A stretch of DNA of 64,000 bases from Silene conica. Its lineage: Eukaryota > Streptophyta > Magnoliopsida > Caryophyllales > Caryophyllaceae. Location of the stretch: NCBI GenBank assembly GCA_029255685.2, contig CM055317.2:70979460-71043459 (forward strand), given 5' to 3'. The first letter of the stretch is position 1, and every line of letters starts with the position of its first letter. The notes beneath the pieces are model-generated. The model was not told where the DNA came from. It made no database searches and worked only from the letters and a program-made list of their open reading frames with translations. This document shows positions 1-11,714 of the stretch, piece after piece. Both the position numbers and the translations under genes were made by a program.

Positions 1-757
1 AACACGAAAAATAATTACAGTCCGAAAATTAAATTACATTATATTCTCCAATTTTTCAATCAAATCAAATAAATTATGATACCAAGCAAAATAAAATACG
101 GTAAAATATGATATACAACGGTCCAATATATATCAAAATTATTACATTTTCACCAATGTCTAATAAAAATCCTATATATTAGAAAAAAAACTGAAAATCA
201 GCACAAAAAATAAACAAAACGGGAATTCCAACCTAAATAACTCAAAGTCAACTAAAAATTATTCATGTGAGGATATTACGTTTATTAATCAGGTTGCATA
301 TTAATGATTAATGATAATAATAACACTAATAAAATACTGGAAATAAACTGAAAATCTGAAAATTATAATTTTATTATGCCAAAAAAACTGCAAATTAATC
401 TTATTCGGTAGATCTATCCTAAGAGATTGAGAAGATATTGATAATAATCAAATAATTGACAGTTAAAAACAACACGCAAGTAGGTAATAAAAAAAACACG
501 GGATCAATATTTCTAATAAAAAAATCTGTTAATTCTGAAACCATAACAAATAAAATTTGCCTTTTACATTAATAATGAAATAGGTCCTTTATAACAGTAA
601 AAAGGGTCTATTTTAGTAGTTGATGATTTATAGTAATTTATATATTTCCTACTTAATTTTTATTTTGAATTATATTTGTATTAATTAGTCACATATTTAT
701 GAATAACCAAATATTTAAAAACAGAACCGTACATTTGTTGTACGGGTATAAAACTAG
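1..757 (+). mobile_element. Helitron 3' end (5' end outside the window)
   Basis: Very AT-rich sequence with no credible coding frame. It ends in a GC hairpin (CCGTAC at 727 pairing with GTACGG at 740) followed about 10 bp later by CTAG at 754-757 and then T. This is the usual plant Helitron 3' signature: a short hairpin, then CTRR, inserted before T. The 5' end is not visible and may lie upstream, so how much of the first 757 bases belongs to it is uncertain. Confidence 0.5.
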
Positions 758-777
758 TATTGTATATAAACCCAATA

Positions 778-1988
778 TCTATAAAATTTTATTAAAAGGG
801 TACCTAAAATATTGTGACATGGAAAATTAAAATGTGACGTGTCATATTTTTAATGTGACGTGACAAATTAATGTGATATAAAATATCAATTTATTATTAC
901 ATGACATTAATTTAATTCATTTATCTATAAATTAATTTAATTCACTTATATATAATATTAAAGGATACAATCTTTATTCTTAACATAATTTTCTATATTA
1001 AATGTATTTTTTCCAAAATTTAGCAACCCTTTAAAATTTTAAAATTTATAATTAATATTGACATTTTAATTGAAATTTTTGTAATCAAAATTTTCATAAT
1101 TTATATTTTAAATTAAATTTTTAATTGAAATTTTGTAATAAAACATGTTAATAATTAATTAAATTTTTTCATATTTCTTAGCACCCACCATTTTTATTAA
1201 CACTTTTTTCCTATTTAATTCATTTTTTTAATTAAGCATGGTAAAAAAACTAATTAAATTAAAAAATTTCATAATACTTAAGTAACTTAACACCCACGAA
1301 ATTAATTAAACTTTTTTCCTATTTAGTTAATTTTTGTATTATAATATGTTAATAATTAATTAAAACTCTTTACATTACTTAACACTAATAATTTTCATTA
1401 AAAAAATTTGGTATTTAATTCACCTCTTAAGTTTCTCGCCAATCAAATATCTAGCTAATTTAATAATTCCACAAAATAAATTAAAATGAAAAATAAATAT
1501 GGGAATTTATGATTATGTAATGTCTATAAAAACTATAATACCTATAATAGTTTCTATTCACTTTATTTATTTAATATCTATTGCCCATGATGAGATTTTT
1601 ATGTAGTGGATTATATTCTATGGTTTAATTTAATTATTTGATGATAGTGAGTATATTGAGAATTATTGTTGAGTATTGTTGTTGCTGCGATGAGTTAGAA
1701 AGTTTGCAGTGCAAATTTTTTATAACTATTTTGTTCATATATATTTGTTTTTGCAATTAACAAAAAAATATTTGTTTTCGTAATTCAAACTATATATAGT
1801 TTTTAAAAAGATACATAATTGTCTTGTACCATAGTTTGTAATTGTCTCCATAGATTTTAATTTGTGTAAGAAATAGTTATATATTTATCTTCAAACATTG
1901 ACGTTCAATTTTATGATGAATAAAATACACATCAAAACTCTAAGAAAATATAGAATTATCCTGTGCATTACACGGGTCGCAAAACTAG
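778..1988 (+). mobile_element. Non-autonomous Helitron, about 1.2 kb
   Basis: It begins with TC after an A (TCTATAAAATTTTATTAAAA, close to the plant Helitron 5' consensus). It ends with a hairpin at about 1960-1976 (CCTGTG/CACGGG) followed by CTAG and a host T. The interior is AT-rich and contains a run of GTGACGTG-like motifs near the 5' end, and it encodes nothing recognisable. It lies about 20 bp after another Helitron 3' end, so two Helitrons sit nearly end to end. A-to-T insertion without target duplication fits the family. Confidence 0.65.
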
Positions 1989-2629
1989 TTAAATATACCC
2001 GATTAGTAAACGTAGACGACATTTTAGTAAACGTAGACGGCGTTTGTTATAAAAATTACGTCCTCTACCCTTGCACTCTCTCCCTCACTCTTGCTCTCTC
2101 TCAGACACCCAACAACAACAACAACAACGACATTCAACAACAACAATAACCCAAACACAACACTCACTCTTGCTCCACCAACCGGCCCCACGACCACCGT
2201 GCCCTACGACCACCCACGACGACCGTACAGCACGACCACAGTAACAACCCAAACAGTAAGTTTTCCGTCTTATTTTTTTCGAAATTTGTTGATTTAATTT
2301 TAAATTAATGTTTCAAAGGCCAAATTGATACTAAAATAAGTTTCTAAATGATATATTGATATAAATATGTGATTAGTAGCTTCAATTTAGGCGAAATTTG
2401 GGTAATTTCTGGGCAATTTCTGGAATTTCGAAGGGGGGTTGGTAATTTTTGGGAAATTTGGTCAAAAAATCTGGGCAATTTCTAGGAATTTGTTAGAATG
2501 ATGCTTACAATGTTATTAATTGTTGAAAATTTGGGTTAATTTGCTTCAAAAATGGTTCGAAAATCTGGGCAATGGATTCGAAAATTTGGGTTTGAAGGTT
2601 GGGAATTCGAAAATTTGGGCAAGGTTGAA

Positions 2630-3125
2630 GGTGTGGGTCGCACGTTGGGTTTGAAGGTGTGGCCTTGGGTGAGACAATGGCAATCAAAGTCTTGCCTGGG
2701 GTCGCACAATGGGACTGAACGTTTGGCCTAGGGTGAGACAATGAAATTCATTGTCTTACCTGGATCTCACATTAGGACTGAATGTGTGGCCTAGGGTGAG
2801 ACAATGAAATTCATTGTCTTGCCTGGGTCTCACGTTGAATCTGAACGTGTGGCCTAGGGTGAGACATTGAGATTCAATGTCTTGCTTAGGGTCGCACGTT
2901 GGGATTCAATGTCTTGTCTGGGCACCAACATTCATATTTTTGCAACGGGTTAGGGTTAGGGTTAGGGTTAGGGTTAGGCCATGGACTGAAAAATGATATT
3001 CAATGTCTTTCCATGGACAGACATTGAATGTCATTGTCCAGTCCATGGTCGGACATTGACATTCAATGTCTGCCCATGGACTGAAAAATGAGATTCAATG
3101 TCTGTCCATGGATAGACATTGAATG
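2630..3125. repeat. Tandem repeats of about 63 bp and 94 bp with palindromic CCATGG cores
   Basis: Units starting near 2649, 2712, 2775 and 2839 share GTGTGGCCTAGGGTGAGACA followed by CATTGTCTTGCCTGGGTC. Further on, two units about 94 bp apart (2979 and 3073) contain TTCAATGTCT, a CCATGG core and AGACATTGAA, so each is a near-perfect palindrome of about 34 bp. The array lies wholly inside the TIR element. Confidence 0.75.
2947..2978 (+). repeat. Interstitial (GGGTTA)5 block
   Basis: Five perfect copies of the six-base unit GGGTTA. This is the TTAGGG-type repeat, not the TTTAGGG unit usual at plant telomeres. It sits between the two repeat types of the TIR element, so it is probably a local microsatellite rather than a telomere relic. 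Confidence 0.85.
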
Positions 3126-3439
3126 ATATGTTTACAAGCATTGAAAAAATCGATTTCTCCCATTAATCTAACACGAAACAATAAATTAAACATAACATAA
3201 TTAATAAAATGTTAAGAATTTGATAACTAACCGAAGAATTGGTTGAATGAGATTCCGCCATGAATTTTAGATGATTTTCGTGTTTTTAATTTTTTTTGGT
3301 TTTAGATGAATTAATTGGGTTTTCTCAAGAATTTCAGAGAATTTTTCTAGTGAGAGAAAGTGGTCAAAGATATTTTCATCTCTTTTATAAAAAACGCCGT
3401 CTACGTTTACTAAAATGTCATCTACGTTGTTTTTTAGAT

Positions 3440-4040
3440 TTAAAGAACTGCTTTATTTAATCCAAGCGTCTTTAATACGACAATTGAGATTTACATGCAT
3501 ATACACCTATCCATAGTAAGGACCCAAATAGGCAAGGGAGTGAAGAGAGGCTTCTGCCACTTCGGCATTGAAGGCCTGATGAGCTACAACCTACAAGTCT
3601 ACAATGTAACGATACAGATACACCGTACACGAAATTTTAAAGAACGTAAATGAGTCAACTCCAAATCTATATTATTTCGAAAATATTGGATCATGCACAA
3701 ATACACAAATTTGTACCAGTTGATCATTGAAACTAGGTTCTAATTAATAATGTTGGTTTTTTTATAGTCAATTTTAAAATTAGACAGTCATTTTCATCTG
3801 AAGGCAATTAAACCAGTTATATGTGACCCATTTGAATTTTGCTAAATGTGACCCATTTGAATTTTACTAAATGTGACCCAATTTAAATGACAACATTTTT
3901 AATAATAAAAATATAACCCTGTTTAATAGTCACATTTTACCATAAAAATAATCACGTAAAACCCTCTGAAAACTCGAGATGGGATAGTTTGTCTGAAGGT
4001 ACGTGAGACAAATTTCAGCCATCCCTACCTGAGTTTGATC
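3440..4040. other. Intergenic stretch upstream of peptide gene A1
   Basis: No gene was recognised. A 25-bp unit containing AATGTGACCCATTTGAATTT is repeated about 2.5 times near 3815-3895. A GC-richer stretch at 3520-3600 gives no convincing coding frame. Confidence 0.6.
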
Positions 4041-4060
4041 GATGATGACAAATTTCTGCA

Positions 4061-4254
4061 GTCAACGTTTTTGACTTTAATTAGCCCTTAAGGTACTTGA
4101 GAAAAACATGGATTAATTTCTGGCCCAAAAAAGTTTGAATAATCAGCGCACTTAGCTTTATAAATGGAATAGTAGTCCAGAACTTGAAGATCAAAACACC
4201 GTCTCTTACACAAAATTCATGCATTTGAAACCAATTTACTAGGAACTATATATC
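4061..4254 (+). promoter_or_regulatory. Family A promoter (A1): W-box and TATA
   Basis: The block CTGCAGTCAACGTTTTTGAC, shared with slight changes by A5, A6 and A7, contains the W-box TTGACT at 4071-4076, 184 bp before the start codon. A TATA-like TTTATAAAT lies at 4157-4165. WRKY factors bind TTGAC[CT], so defence-linked control is an inference from the conserved site. Confidence 0.55.
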
Positions 4255-7200
4255 ATGGCATCATTAGTTTCTGTAATCTTTTTCCTTCTGATTATTCTGA
4301 CACTCGAACTTTCTGTATCTGCTAAAGAAGGTACACATAACACATCTCTCTGTTTTTTGTTTAACCCTGTTATATTCGTTGTCATCTGGTTATTTTAGGG
4401 TAATTATCGATTCTTTGGTATTATTAAAGTTGTGTCATAAATGGTTATTTTCTAAATAATATAATGCGAGTTCAGGAAGTACGGGGTGTACACTTAATTA
4501 TTTAAGAGTATTAAAATCGGAGATGAGAGAAATTCATAAAGCTGTCGTTGTATTATTGAGATAATCGTTCGTACCTCTAACTATTACAATTGCGGTGATA
4601 TATATAATACTACCGAACATCAGATAATACCGCTAGCAAATATAACTTATTCCAGAAAATCATAATATTATTCTATACGATATATTACGATACCGTATTT
4701 CTTAACTGTGAATATGTCGATATCTCGACATATCTCGATATCTCGTAACATCCCCCTCAAACCCATGGTTTGTCAAAGCTTCCATGGGTTTGCTAGATAA
4801 GGGAAGAAGAAAAATCCGAATCTTCAATTTTTCGGTCAGGAGCTTCAAATCTTCTACATGAAGATCAATCTTTTCGAAACTGTAAAGTCGTCAGACGGGA
4901 ATGTCGTAATTTTTCGGACCCGTTAAAATTCAAACGAAATGAGAACTCAATTTTTTTTGAACTCGTTGAATTTCGTGATCAGGAACGTCGCAATTTTCCG
5001 AACCTGATAAATTCGTCGAACGGAAAAAAATATCCGCAATTTTAATTGTCGATAATCATTTTTTTTGATGAAAATAATATTATGACTACATCGAAGGTAA
5101 CGAAATTGATCGTCATGATGTAAATCCCGCCGGAGGGTACCGTAATTCATTAGCCCCTCCGGCAGGGCAGTGAAAATTTATTTTCAGGCCTCAAGAGCGT
5201 GAGGCTCTGATACAACAACAACAACAACAACAGAGCCTTAGTCCCAAAATGATTTGGGGTCGGCTGACATGAATCATCCTTTAGAACCGTCATGGGTGAA
5301 CTCCCATTTCAATAAGCGAAAATACAGAAAGAAAAGAAAAAACGGAAGTGGAGTGAAACAAAATATGAAATGCAAAGGGGTTTTATAGATTTTAAATCGA
5401 ACTTATCATATATATAAAAACCTAAAAATTAAAATCAAGAATAAATCTTAAAAGGATTTTGAAAAACGAAGTAAAACTTAATATAAAAAGCTTTTGGAAA
5501 AAAGGGTGTAATAAGTCCAATAAGTACGAAATTTTTTTTAAAGAAAACTTAAATAAAAACATCAAATGCTAAAACTCCATATGTATCATCTCCCTTTATA
5601 GTACCCTCGCCATCACCACCCCCTCCTGAAACCCGATAATTCTTATATCGTGCTTAATCACTTTTCTCAATGTTTGTTTAGGTCTCCCTCTACCTCTAGC
5701 AACGTTTTCTGCGACCCACGTCTCCAACCTCCTAAGCGGTGTGTCCATAGGTCTCCTTCTCACATGGCCAAACCATCTTAGTCGGTTTTCCACCATCTTG
5801 ATTCTTGACCTCTATTCGGCCACTTTTACGCTCTCCCTAATCACCTCATGCCTTAACCGGTCTTTCCTTGTATAGCCGCACATCCACCTCAACATACGCA
5901 TCTCCGCCACACTCATCTTTTGAATGTGACACTGTTTCACGGCCCAACACTCCGAGCCGTAAAGTAAGGTAGGCCTGATCCCCGTAAGATAAAATTTCCC
6001 CTTTAATCTTTGGGGCATACCTTTATCACACAAAAACCCCGTAGCACTTTTCCATTTCATCCATCCCGCTTTAATTCTGTGAGCTACATCTCCGTCTAAC
6101 TCCCCATCTTTTTGGATAATAAATCTGAGATATATAAGGGAATTTGACCCCTCAACAACATTTCCATCGAAAATAATGCTCCACACCAGCCTCCGTCGAT
6201 CTCGGCCCCACAAATTGACACCGCACACACTCGGTCTCATCAATCAACACAATATCATCCGCAAACATCATGCACCAAGGTATCTCGTCCTGAATATCCC
6301 TTGTCAACTCATCCATAATTATAGCAAAGAGAAAATAAGGACAAAGTGCGGAACCTTAATGCACACCAATGGTAATGGGGAATTCTTCCGTTCTCCCAAC
6401 ATTAGTTCTAACACATGTACTAGCCCGCCTTCTTACATGTCCTTTATGAGGTCAATATATTTTCTTGACACACCCTTTCTCACCAAAGCCCACCAAAGTA
6501 CTTCTCTCAGGTCCCATCATATGCCTTATATATCCAAATCATTAAAAACCATATGCATGTCTTTCTTTCTCTCCTGAGTGTGTTCCATCAACTGTCTCAT
6601 GATAAAAATTGCATCCATAGTCGATCTCTCAGACATAAATCCAAATTGGTTTTCGTGGATATCTACACATTTTTTTTAAGCGTGAGGCTCTGATACCATA
6701 TTAAAATCGGAAATGAGAGAAATTCATAAAGCGGTCATTGTATTATTGAGATAATCGTTCGTACCTGTAACTATTACAATTGTGGCGGTATATATAATAT
6801 TACCGAAGATTAGATAATATCGCTAGCAAATATAACTTATTCCAGAAAATCATAATATTATTTTATACGATATATTACGATACTGTATTTCTTAAGTGTG
6901 AATATGTCAAGATGTATATCTCGTAACAAAGAGATTACCGTATAGTTTTCATTAGAATAACATTGACGAGAGTCCAGGACGCAACGTGGTCCAAGGGTGA
7001 AGCCCCCTAGTTTAGTGGTGGGGGATGCAATGTGGTCCCTAGTGGGGTTCGGGAGCGCCCAAAAACCTGTGGCGGGAATTAAATTCATCCAACAATAATT
7101 AATTATTACGAAAAATATCCAAAAATTGTAATGTGTATGCAAAAGATTACATAAAATATAATTTCAATTTTTGCATCCAAGAAATTCTTCTATATAACTT

Positions 7201-7605
7201 CTCTATTTTTTATGCCAAAAATCAGAGGCTCAATAGGTAATTCGGTTTCATCATGCACAAATAATTGTGAAATTATTCTATTCGGAAAGCAGAATCGATT
7301 CATTGTGGTTAACTTTTTGTCAGTCAGTTTCACGTATACGTTTTCCTAACAATATTCGCCATGTTATTGTTTATTACATGATTCTAAGTCGTTTGTTCTC
7401 GTCTTTTGTTGGAAAAGACGGGTTGCAGGATGTATCCAGGACATCGATGTATAATGGGAGGAAGATGCTTATTCGAGTGCCAGTAAAACAACCACCGCCA
7501 TCACCGTCACCTAATCAAGCGGTTACTCCGGTCGGCCCAGGTTTCCCCCCAGGATGTTGCAAGCGACATCCACCGGCATTACCACCGCCACCTCCTCTTT
7601 CCTAA
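4255..7605 (+). CDS. Small secreted peptide precursor, family A copy A1
   Basis: A two-exon gene of unknown family. Exon 1 (4255-4330) encodes a classic signal peptide, [20 protein letters not shown] followed by VSAKE. Exon 2 (7418-7605) encodes the conserved core [18 protein letters not shown] and a proline-rich tail with CC and PPPPPLS at the end. Splicing GAAG^GT to AAAAG^ACGGG in phase 1 gives 87 residues, and the same junction works in A2, A7 and A8. The intron is about 3.1 kb instead of 100-150 bp because an LTR element carrying a LINE sits inside it, so expression may be impaired. The product is expected to be secreted. A role as a signalling peptide is inferred from architecture only. 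It is the first of eight same-strand copies. Confidence 0.65.
4509..6928 (-). mobile_element. Small LTR retroelement (TRIM-like) in the A1 intron
   Basis: Two direct repeats of about 240 bp (4509-4750 and 6699-6928) begin TGTTACGAG on the minus strand and flank a short interior. A polypurine tract (TTTGAGGGGG, minus strand) abuts the left LTR. A primer-binding site matching initiator tRNA-Met (TGGTATCAGAGC, minus strand) abuts the right LTR. The 5-bp target duplication AAGAG lies at 4504-4508 and 6929-6933. Without the nested LINE the interior is only about 0.5 kb and has no gag or pol, hence TRIM-like. The LTRs differ at many sites, so the insertion is not recent. Confidence 0.8.
5214..6679 (-). 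mobile_element. 5'-truncated RTE-type LINE nested in the TRIM
   Basis: Read on the minus strand this is the 3' part of a LINE reverse transcriptase. It has the catalytic motif FADDIVLID near 6250-6300, then [17 protein letters not shown] and [12 protein letters not shown], then [13 protein letters not shown]. In-frame stops (for example just before the NRLRWFGHV segment) show that it is dead. It ends in a (TTG)n tail after the typical RTE 3' sequence. A 17-bp target duplication, GCGTGAGGCTCTGATAC, lies at 5197-5213 and 6680-6696, placing the insertion exactly at the TRIM primer-binding region. Confidence 0.85.
6934..7417 (+). other. Rest of the A1 intron
   Basis: No gene was recognised. The last about 50 bp (ATTCTAAGTCGTTTGTTCTC onward) match the 3' part of the short introns of the other family A copies, which confirms that the large insertion split an originally short intron. 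Confidence 0.6.
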
Positions 7606-7879
7606 ATCCTAATAGTGATATTACACTCGTTCTCTGTATCCTGAATTCTTGATTTATTATCGTTTCTACCTACTTCTTCTGTCACAGTGTAAACATATCA
7701 CTAAGACGGAGGGAAGTATAATAAAACAAAGTATTTCACTAAGATGTATCTAGATTACTGTAATTTCAATTTCCAGTCGTTTACATCTGGTAATATTATT
7801 GGTTATTTCATTCAATGTAGTCTTCATACAAGTAGCTAGTTCCGTAGACAATTTAGGACGTGCTATAGTCTGGTATGTA
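7606..7879 (+). other. 3' flank of A1, shared with other family A units
   Basis: The stretch around 7740-7870 (TAGATTACTGTAATTTCAAT, then GTAGTCTTCATACAAGTAG) recurs after A6/A7 at 45960-46080 and in weaker form after A2. It is part of the duplicated unit. CACTAAGACGGAGGGAAGTA at about 7700 resembles one end of a Stowaway MITE. Confidence 0.5.
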
Positions 7880-8997
7880 TGTTGGAGTAAGTGTCCTCAA
7901 CAATAGTGGGATCACGTCAGTGATTAATATCATTGCTAAATCTCATAAAGAGAATATGCAAGGGACGATCCGATATTATATAGTCAACTGACCATCATTA
8001 ATCGGTAATGATTGGCTGACTAGAGTTTGACATTACTGTCGTATGACGGTGGTGGTCAGTTGATCCTTTTAGATCACACCTATAGGACAATCTCCTTAAT
8101 TGATATATTGATCAATTGTATACAATACAAGTTGATCAAATTTCTTAAAATCAAATATCGAGAAATCAGAGGTTAAATCTTATTGTAAGATTTATATTTG
8201 AAATTAAAACGTGTCAATTGTCAAATATTAATCGATGTTTATGAAACGTCGAAGTTAGAATGAAAAAGGGTTCGTGGTTATTACAAATATTGTATAACGT
8301 ATTGATGACTATTTTAATGACCATTTTGTGAAACGATAATTGTGAATTACTAAGTAATTTGTTAAAAATGATTTAATTAATTTGGAGATAATATTTATTT
8401 GATAAATATATATTTTAAATTAATGCAATTGAATTGCTAGACATATGATGTCACATCTCACACAATTGTACAAATTACAATTTGTAAAATGGATGTCCAT
8501 TTTACATGAATTGTGTCGTGTGAGTGTATGTGTTTTAAGAACTAATTAAGTGTAATTATGCCTTAGAAACATAATGATTAATATAGCTCTAATGCCTAAT
8601 GTAGGCATGCATACCTATTGCATGAGTGAGTAAAAAAGAAGACCCCTTGACCTTCCCAAACACTCTACCTCACGACACACTCAACCTACCCACCATAAGT
8701 AATGTGATTTTGGTCACAATTCTAACTAATGCTATTCCAACCTATGCTTATTCTAGTATAAGGAAAACTCATCAAATCCTCTTAAATTTTCTAGTAAGAA
8801 AATATTATTTATAATAAGATTATAATAAAACTATAATAGTTATAGTATTTTCGATTATTGTTCTAATACGATTAGGAACTCGGTTTTAAGAAAACCGATT
8901 ATTCTTCACCTAGTTAGTGAGATTTTCGGTATTAAGAGCTCGTCTTGGGTGCATCGTAAAGGAGGCAAGCTACCTTGGTTGTTCCGTGGAGGATCGT

Positions 8998-10371
8998 TGA
9001 TGCATGTCATTTCTATAGTCCTTTTAGACTTCTTTTGCATGCATTTCAATGCTCTCTTGCTAATAGCTTACTACTTTTAGCCCCGAATTGTCTACTTCGA
9101 GCCCTCTTGTATTAATTGCAGGAATATACTCGGAAGTATGTACTCGGAGCCGAATTTTGTCCTCAAGGTTGCATTTAGAAGGTCAGGAGAAGTGAACCAC
9201 CCTTTGTATCAGTTCAAGGAAGCGTGTTTTTTGAAGTCAACCGTCCAAGTAAAGATCAACTTCAGTCGATCGACCAAATCTGGTCGATATCTAAGTCGAT
9301 CGACCAAATCTGGTCGATATCTAAGTCGATCGACACAGCTATAGTCGATCGACCACTTTTGGTCGATAAGAAAGTCGATCGACCGGATCCCAAGTCGATC
9401 GGCCAGTTTACTTTCCCGAAGCTCAAGATTAACCTAAGCCCATTAGGTCATCGGTTGGGAATCAGACTAATTCGTTTTTAAGCAGCTTTTGAGTTCTTTT
9501 TAGGTTACTTTTATCTTTTATCTTTTTACCTTTTTACTCTTAGACTTTACTCTCAAAACTTGTAATCAGTAATCTTTCGGTAGCATTTTCCTAGCTTTCA
9601 AGAACTCTACTTTGCCATTTACATTCGGTAATTTAATCTTCCTTTGTTCTTTTTATTTTCATTTCTTTACTCCTTGCTTTCTATTATTTTATCTTGCAAT
9701 TTTATTATCGTAATCATGTACTCCCTTTCCATTATTTATTCTATCTCAATCGTTCCATCTTTTATGCGTAGCTAATTCTCTAGACTAGGATACGGGTGAT
9801 CCAATGATAACGTGACGAAGTTCGTTTAGGTTAGATCGGTTGTTGGTAATTTGTCTCTGTTGTTAATTATAACATTTATTTGTGTTTAATTGGTTAAGTT
9901 GACGTAGCTAATTATTCGTACGGTAAACCCCGACCTAAGATCGAAAGCCTGGTGAGGGTTAGACATGTCATAAACATTAGGGTGCCCTAATAAGTTGCGA
10001 GAGCCCGTTAGAAGCATTCTAGGGCGAATAGCGATCCGAGAGGACCTTTTCACTACCCCTTAGACCAATAATTGAGACTGATCTGCGACCTTAACCCAAA
10101 TCGTTACACTTTCATTGGTGAACCGACTATCCTAGCTTTCTCTCCCTTATATTTTTATACTCTTTTCTTTACGCTTTTCTTTTCTCTCTTTCCTTCACTA
10201 CTCCTAGTTTAGTTCAAACAACAATCAAAACCCCCAGATTCGGTTACTTCGACAGACTTTAGTTTAGCATTTAGATTTTATATCTGTCTCCCTATGGATA
10301 CGATCCCGACTTCCTTGCTACATTAGTTAGGCCAGTTGGTTATCTTTGATAGGGTTGCGACAGCCGTGTCA
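8998..10371 (+). mobile_element. Solo LTR of a Ty3/gypsy element
   Basis: A 1374-bp LTR starting TGATGCATGTC and ending CAGCCGTGTCA, flanked by the perfect 5-bp duplication ATCGT (8993-8997 and 10372-10376). No internal region is present, so it is the product of LTR-LTR recombination. It sits inside a copia LTR and is therefore the younger insertion. It contains an array of GTCGATCGAC palindromes. Confidence 0.8.
9265..9405. repeat. GTCGATCGAC palindrome array within the solo LTR
   Basis: Six copies of GTCGATCGAC or a one-base variant are spaced about 18-31 bp apart. The first two units are a perfect 30-bp tandem repeat containing CAAATCTGGTCGATATCTAA. Each unit can fold on itself and pair with GGTCGAT in the spacer. 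Confidence 0.8.
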
Positions 10372-10547
10372 ATCGTCCTAAGCAATTTTGGACCGAATGT
10401 ATGGGTCCGATTCTTTATATTTCCGCATTTTATTTGCATGCATAAGATCTTGTCACCTAAATTAAATTGTTAATTTGGTAAACACAATTAGTATGACTAA
10501 TCTCATAATTAGTCGAGTACGACAAACCAAACAAGTGGTATCAGAGC

Positions 10548-11700
10548 ATGCGGTTGCTTGCATGCAACTCATTTTCGTTTTTACGAGTAATATGATTAAC
10601 AAACAAAACGTAAAATATTTAGTTCATATATGATATGCACGAAAATATTTATGCATGTATATTTTCTGGTCCTAAAAATGTTTTAGGTCATTTTATTTGA
10701 TTTATGGAATAATATTGTTCATTTAATAAATTAATTGTTAATTTTTGGTACATTAATCGGCTAAAATGATTTTAATATGGGAAAAATAACAAATAATACT
10801 TTCTGGCCGAGATTTTTGTATATGTTCTCACATGCATTTTCTATATTATGAATATAAATTTTTCCGAGTTATTGGAGTTTTATGCATGCTTTATGAAATT
10901 TAATGGTTAGATTGTCATAAAATGAATATAAAACGAGTTTATATAGTTAAATTGTGAATTTAGCTACGAAATTTTTTGAGTATGTCACATGCAATAGTTA
11001 AAATGTTATTTAACTTTTTCAGAAGTTTTTATCAAGTATTGCATGATTATTGATTTTTATGGTAAAAATCGAGATAATAGTGACATAATTCAACTTTAAT
11101 GGTTTGAGTTTGAATTTGGCCATAAAAAATTTACACAGTGTCATATATATATTATTTATATCATGCATATAAATTTTGAGAGTTTTGTTTCGAATATCGC
11201 ATGATAATTGATTTTAATGGTTAAAATCGTATATTATATGACTAAATTTGTTAAAAATAGTAAATATTACTAAAATGGCCGAAATAATTCACCCATAGAT
11301 GTCATATTTGATATGTTCATCATAATATTTTTCTTGGAAGCCAAAAGTTTATGGAAATTTAATTTTTAATTCTTAAAGGTTAAAGTTAAAAATTGAATTG
11401 GGACGCACAATTACTTTTGGCCGCGGAAGATGACAATAAGATTCGTTTCCTTACCGAAGCCGCTCCTCACGCTCCCACCACTCATTCCACGATTGCGACT
11501 CGTGAGGCCTATGAGGCCTATATGAAAGAGTCGAATGCTCTTAAGCACATGCTTATTTTCTCCATGGAGCCGGATCTCCAAAGGAGAATGATTGAGCTAA
11601 GCACGACAAATGAGATTTACACCAAGCTTAAGAACATGTTTTCACAAACTCCTAGAAGGTTACTAGAAACAAAGTAAGACTCCGTTTCAATATCAAATAA
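10548..11700 (+). mobile_element. Ty1/copia leader and gag remnant
   Basis: This follows the primer-binding site of the interrupted copia LTR. About 850 bp of AT-rich leader precede a gag-like region at about 11390-11677 whose product includes FLTEAAPHAPTTHSTIATR and MEPDLQRRMIELSTTNEIY, the UBN2-type gag of Tork-like copia elements. The rest of gag and all of pol are absent, so this is a truncated fossil. Confidence 0.65.
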
Positions 11701-11714
11701 TATCCAACAGTTTT

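Larger units (their letters stand above)
2005..3432. mobile_element. Non-autonomous TIR element (Mutator-like) with internal repeats
   Basis: The ends form an inverted repeat of about 36 bp: roughly 2009-2044 against 3392-3428, with about one mismatch, built around GTAAACGTAGACG, which occurs twice in the left arm. No target duplication could be fixed. Just inside the left arm is a CT-rich leader followed by (AAC)n, and just inside the right arm, on the minus strand, is a similar CT-rich leader with a start codon at 3262 (MAESHSTNSS, then a possible splice donor). Between them lie tandem and palindromic repeats. No transposase is visible. Mutator-like is my best guess because of the long TIRs. 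Confidence 0.6.
7880..10533 (+). mobile_element. Ty1/copia LTR, interrupted by a solo LTR
   Basis: It begins TGTTGGAGTAAGTGTCC and ends just before a tRNA-Met primer-binding site (TGGTATCAGAGC, 10536-10547). Removing the nested solo LTR leaves an LTR of about 1.28 kb. It shares the long motif around GACTAGAGTTTGACATTACT with the solo LTR at 44805-45834 on the opposite strand, so both belong to one family. No matching downstream LTR lies nearby. The element is a broken remnant. Confidence 0.65.

Noticed and set aside
2505-2741. 78-codon minus-strand frame as a gene
   Set aside because: It is a read-through of the tandem repeats in the TIR element.
2947-2978. Telomere or chromosome fusion site
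   Set aside because: Only five units, not the usual plant unit, and embedded in a transposable element.
9265-9405. Regularly spaced palindromes as a CRISPR array
   Set aside because: Spacers are not unique, the repeats are too short, and the array lies inside a plant LTR.
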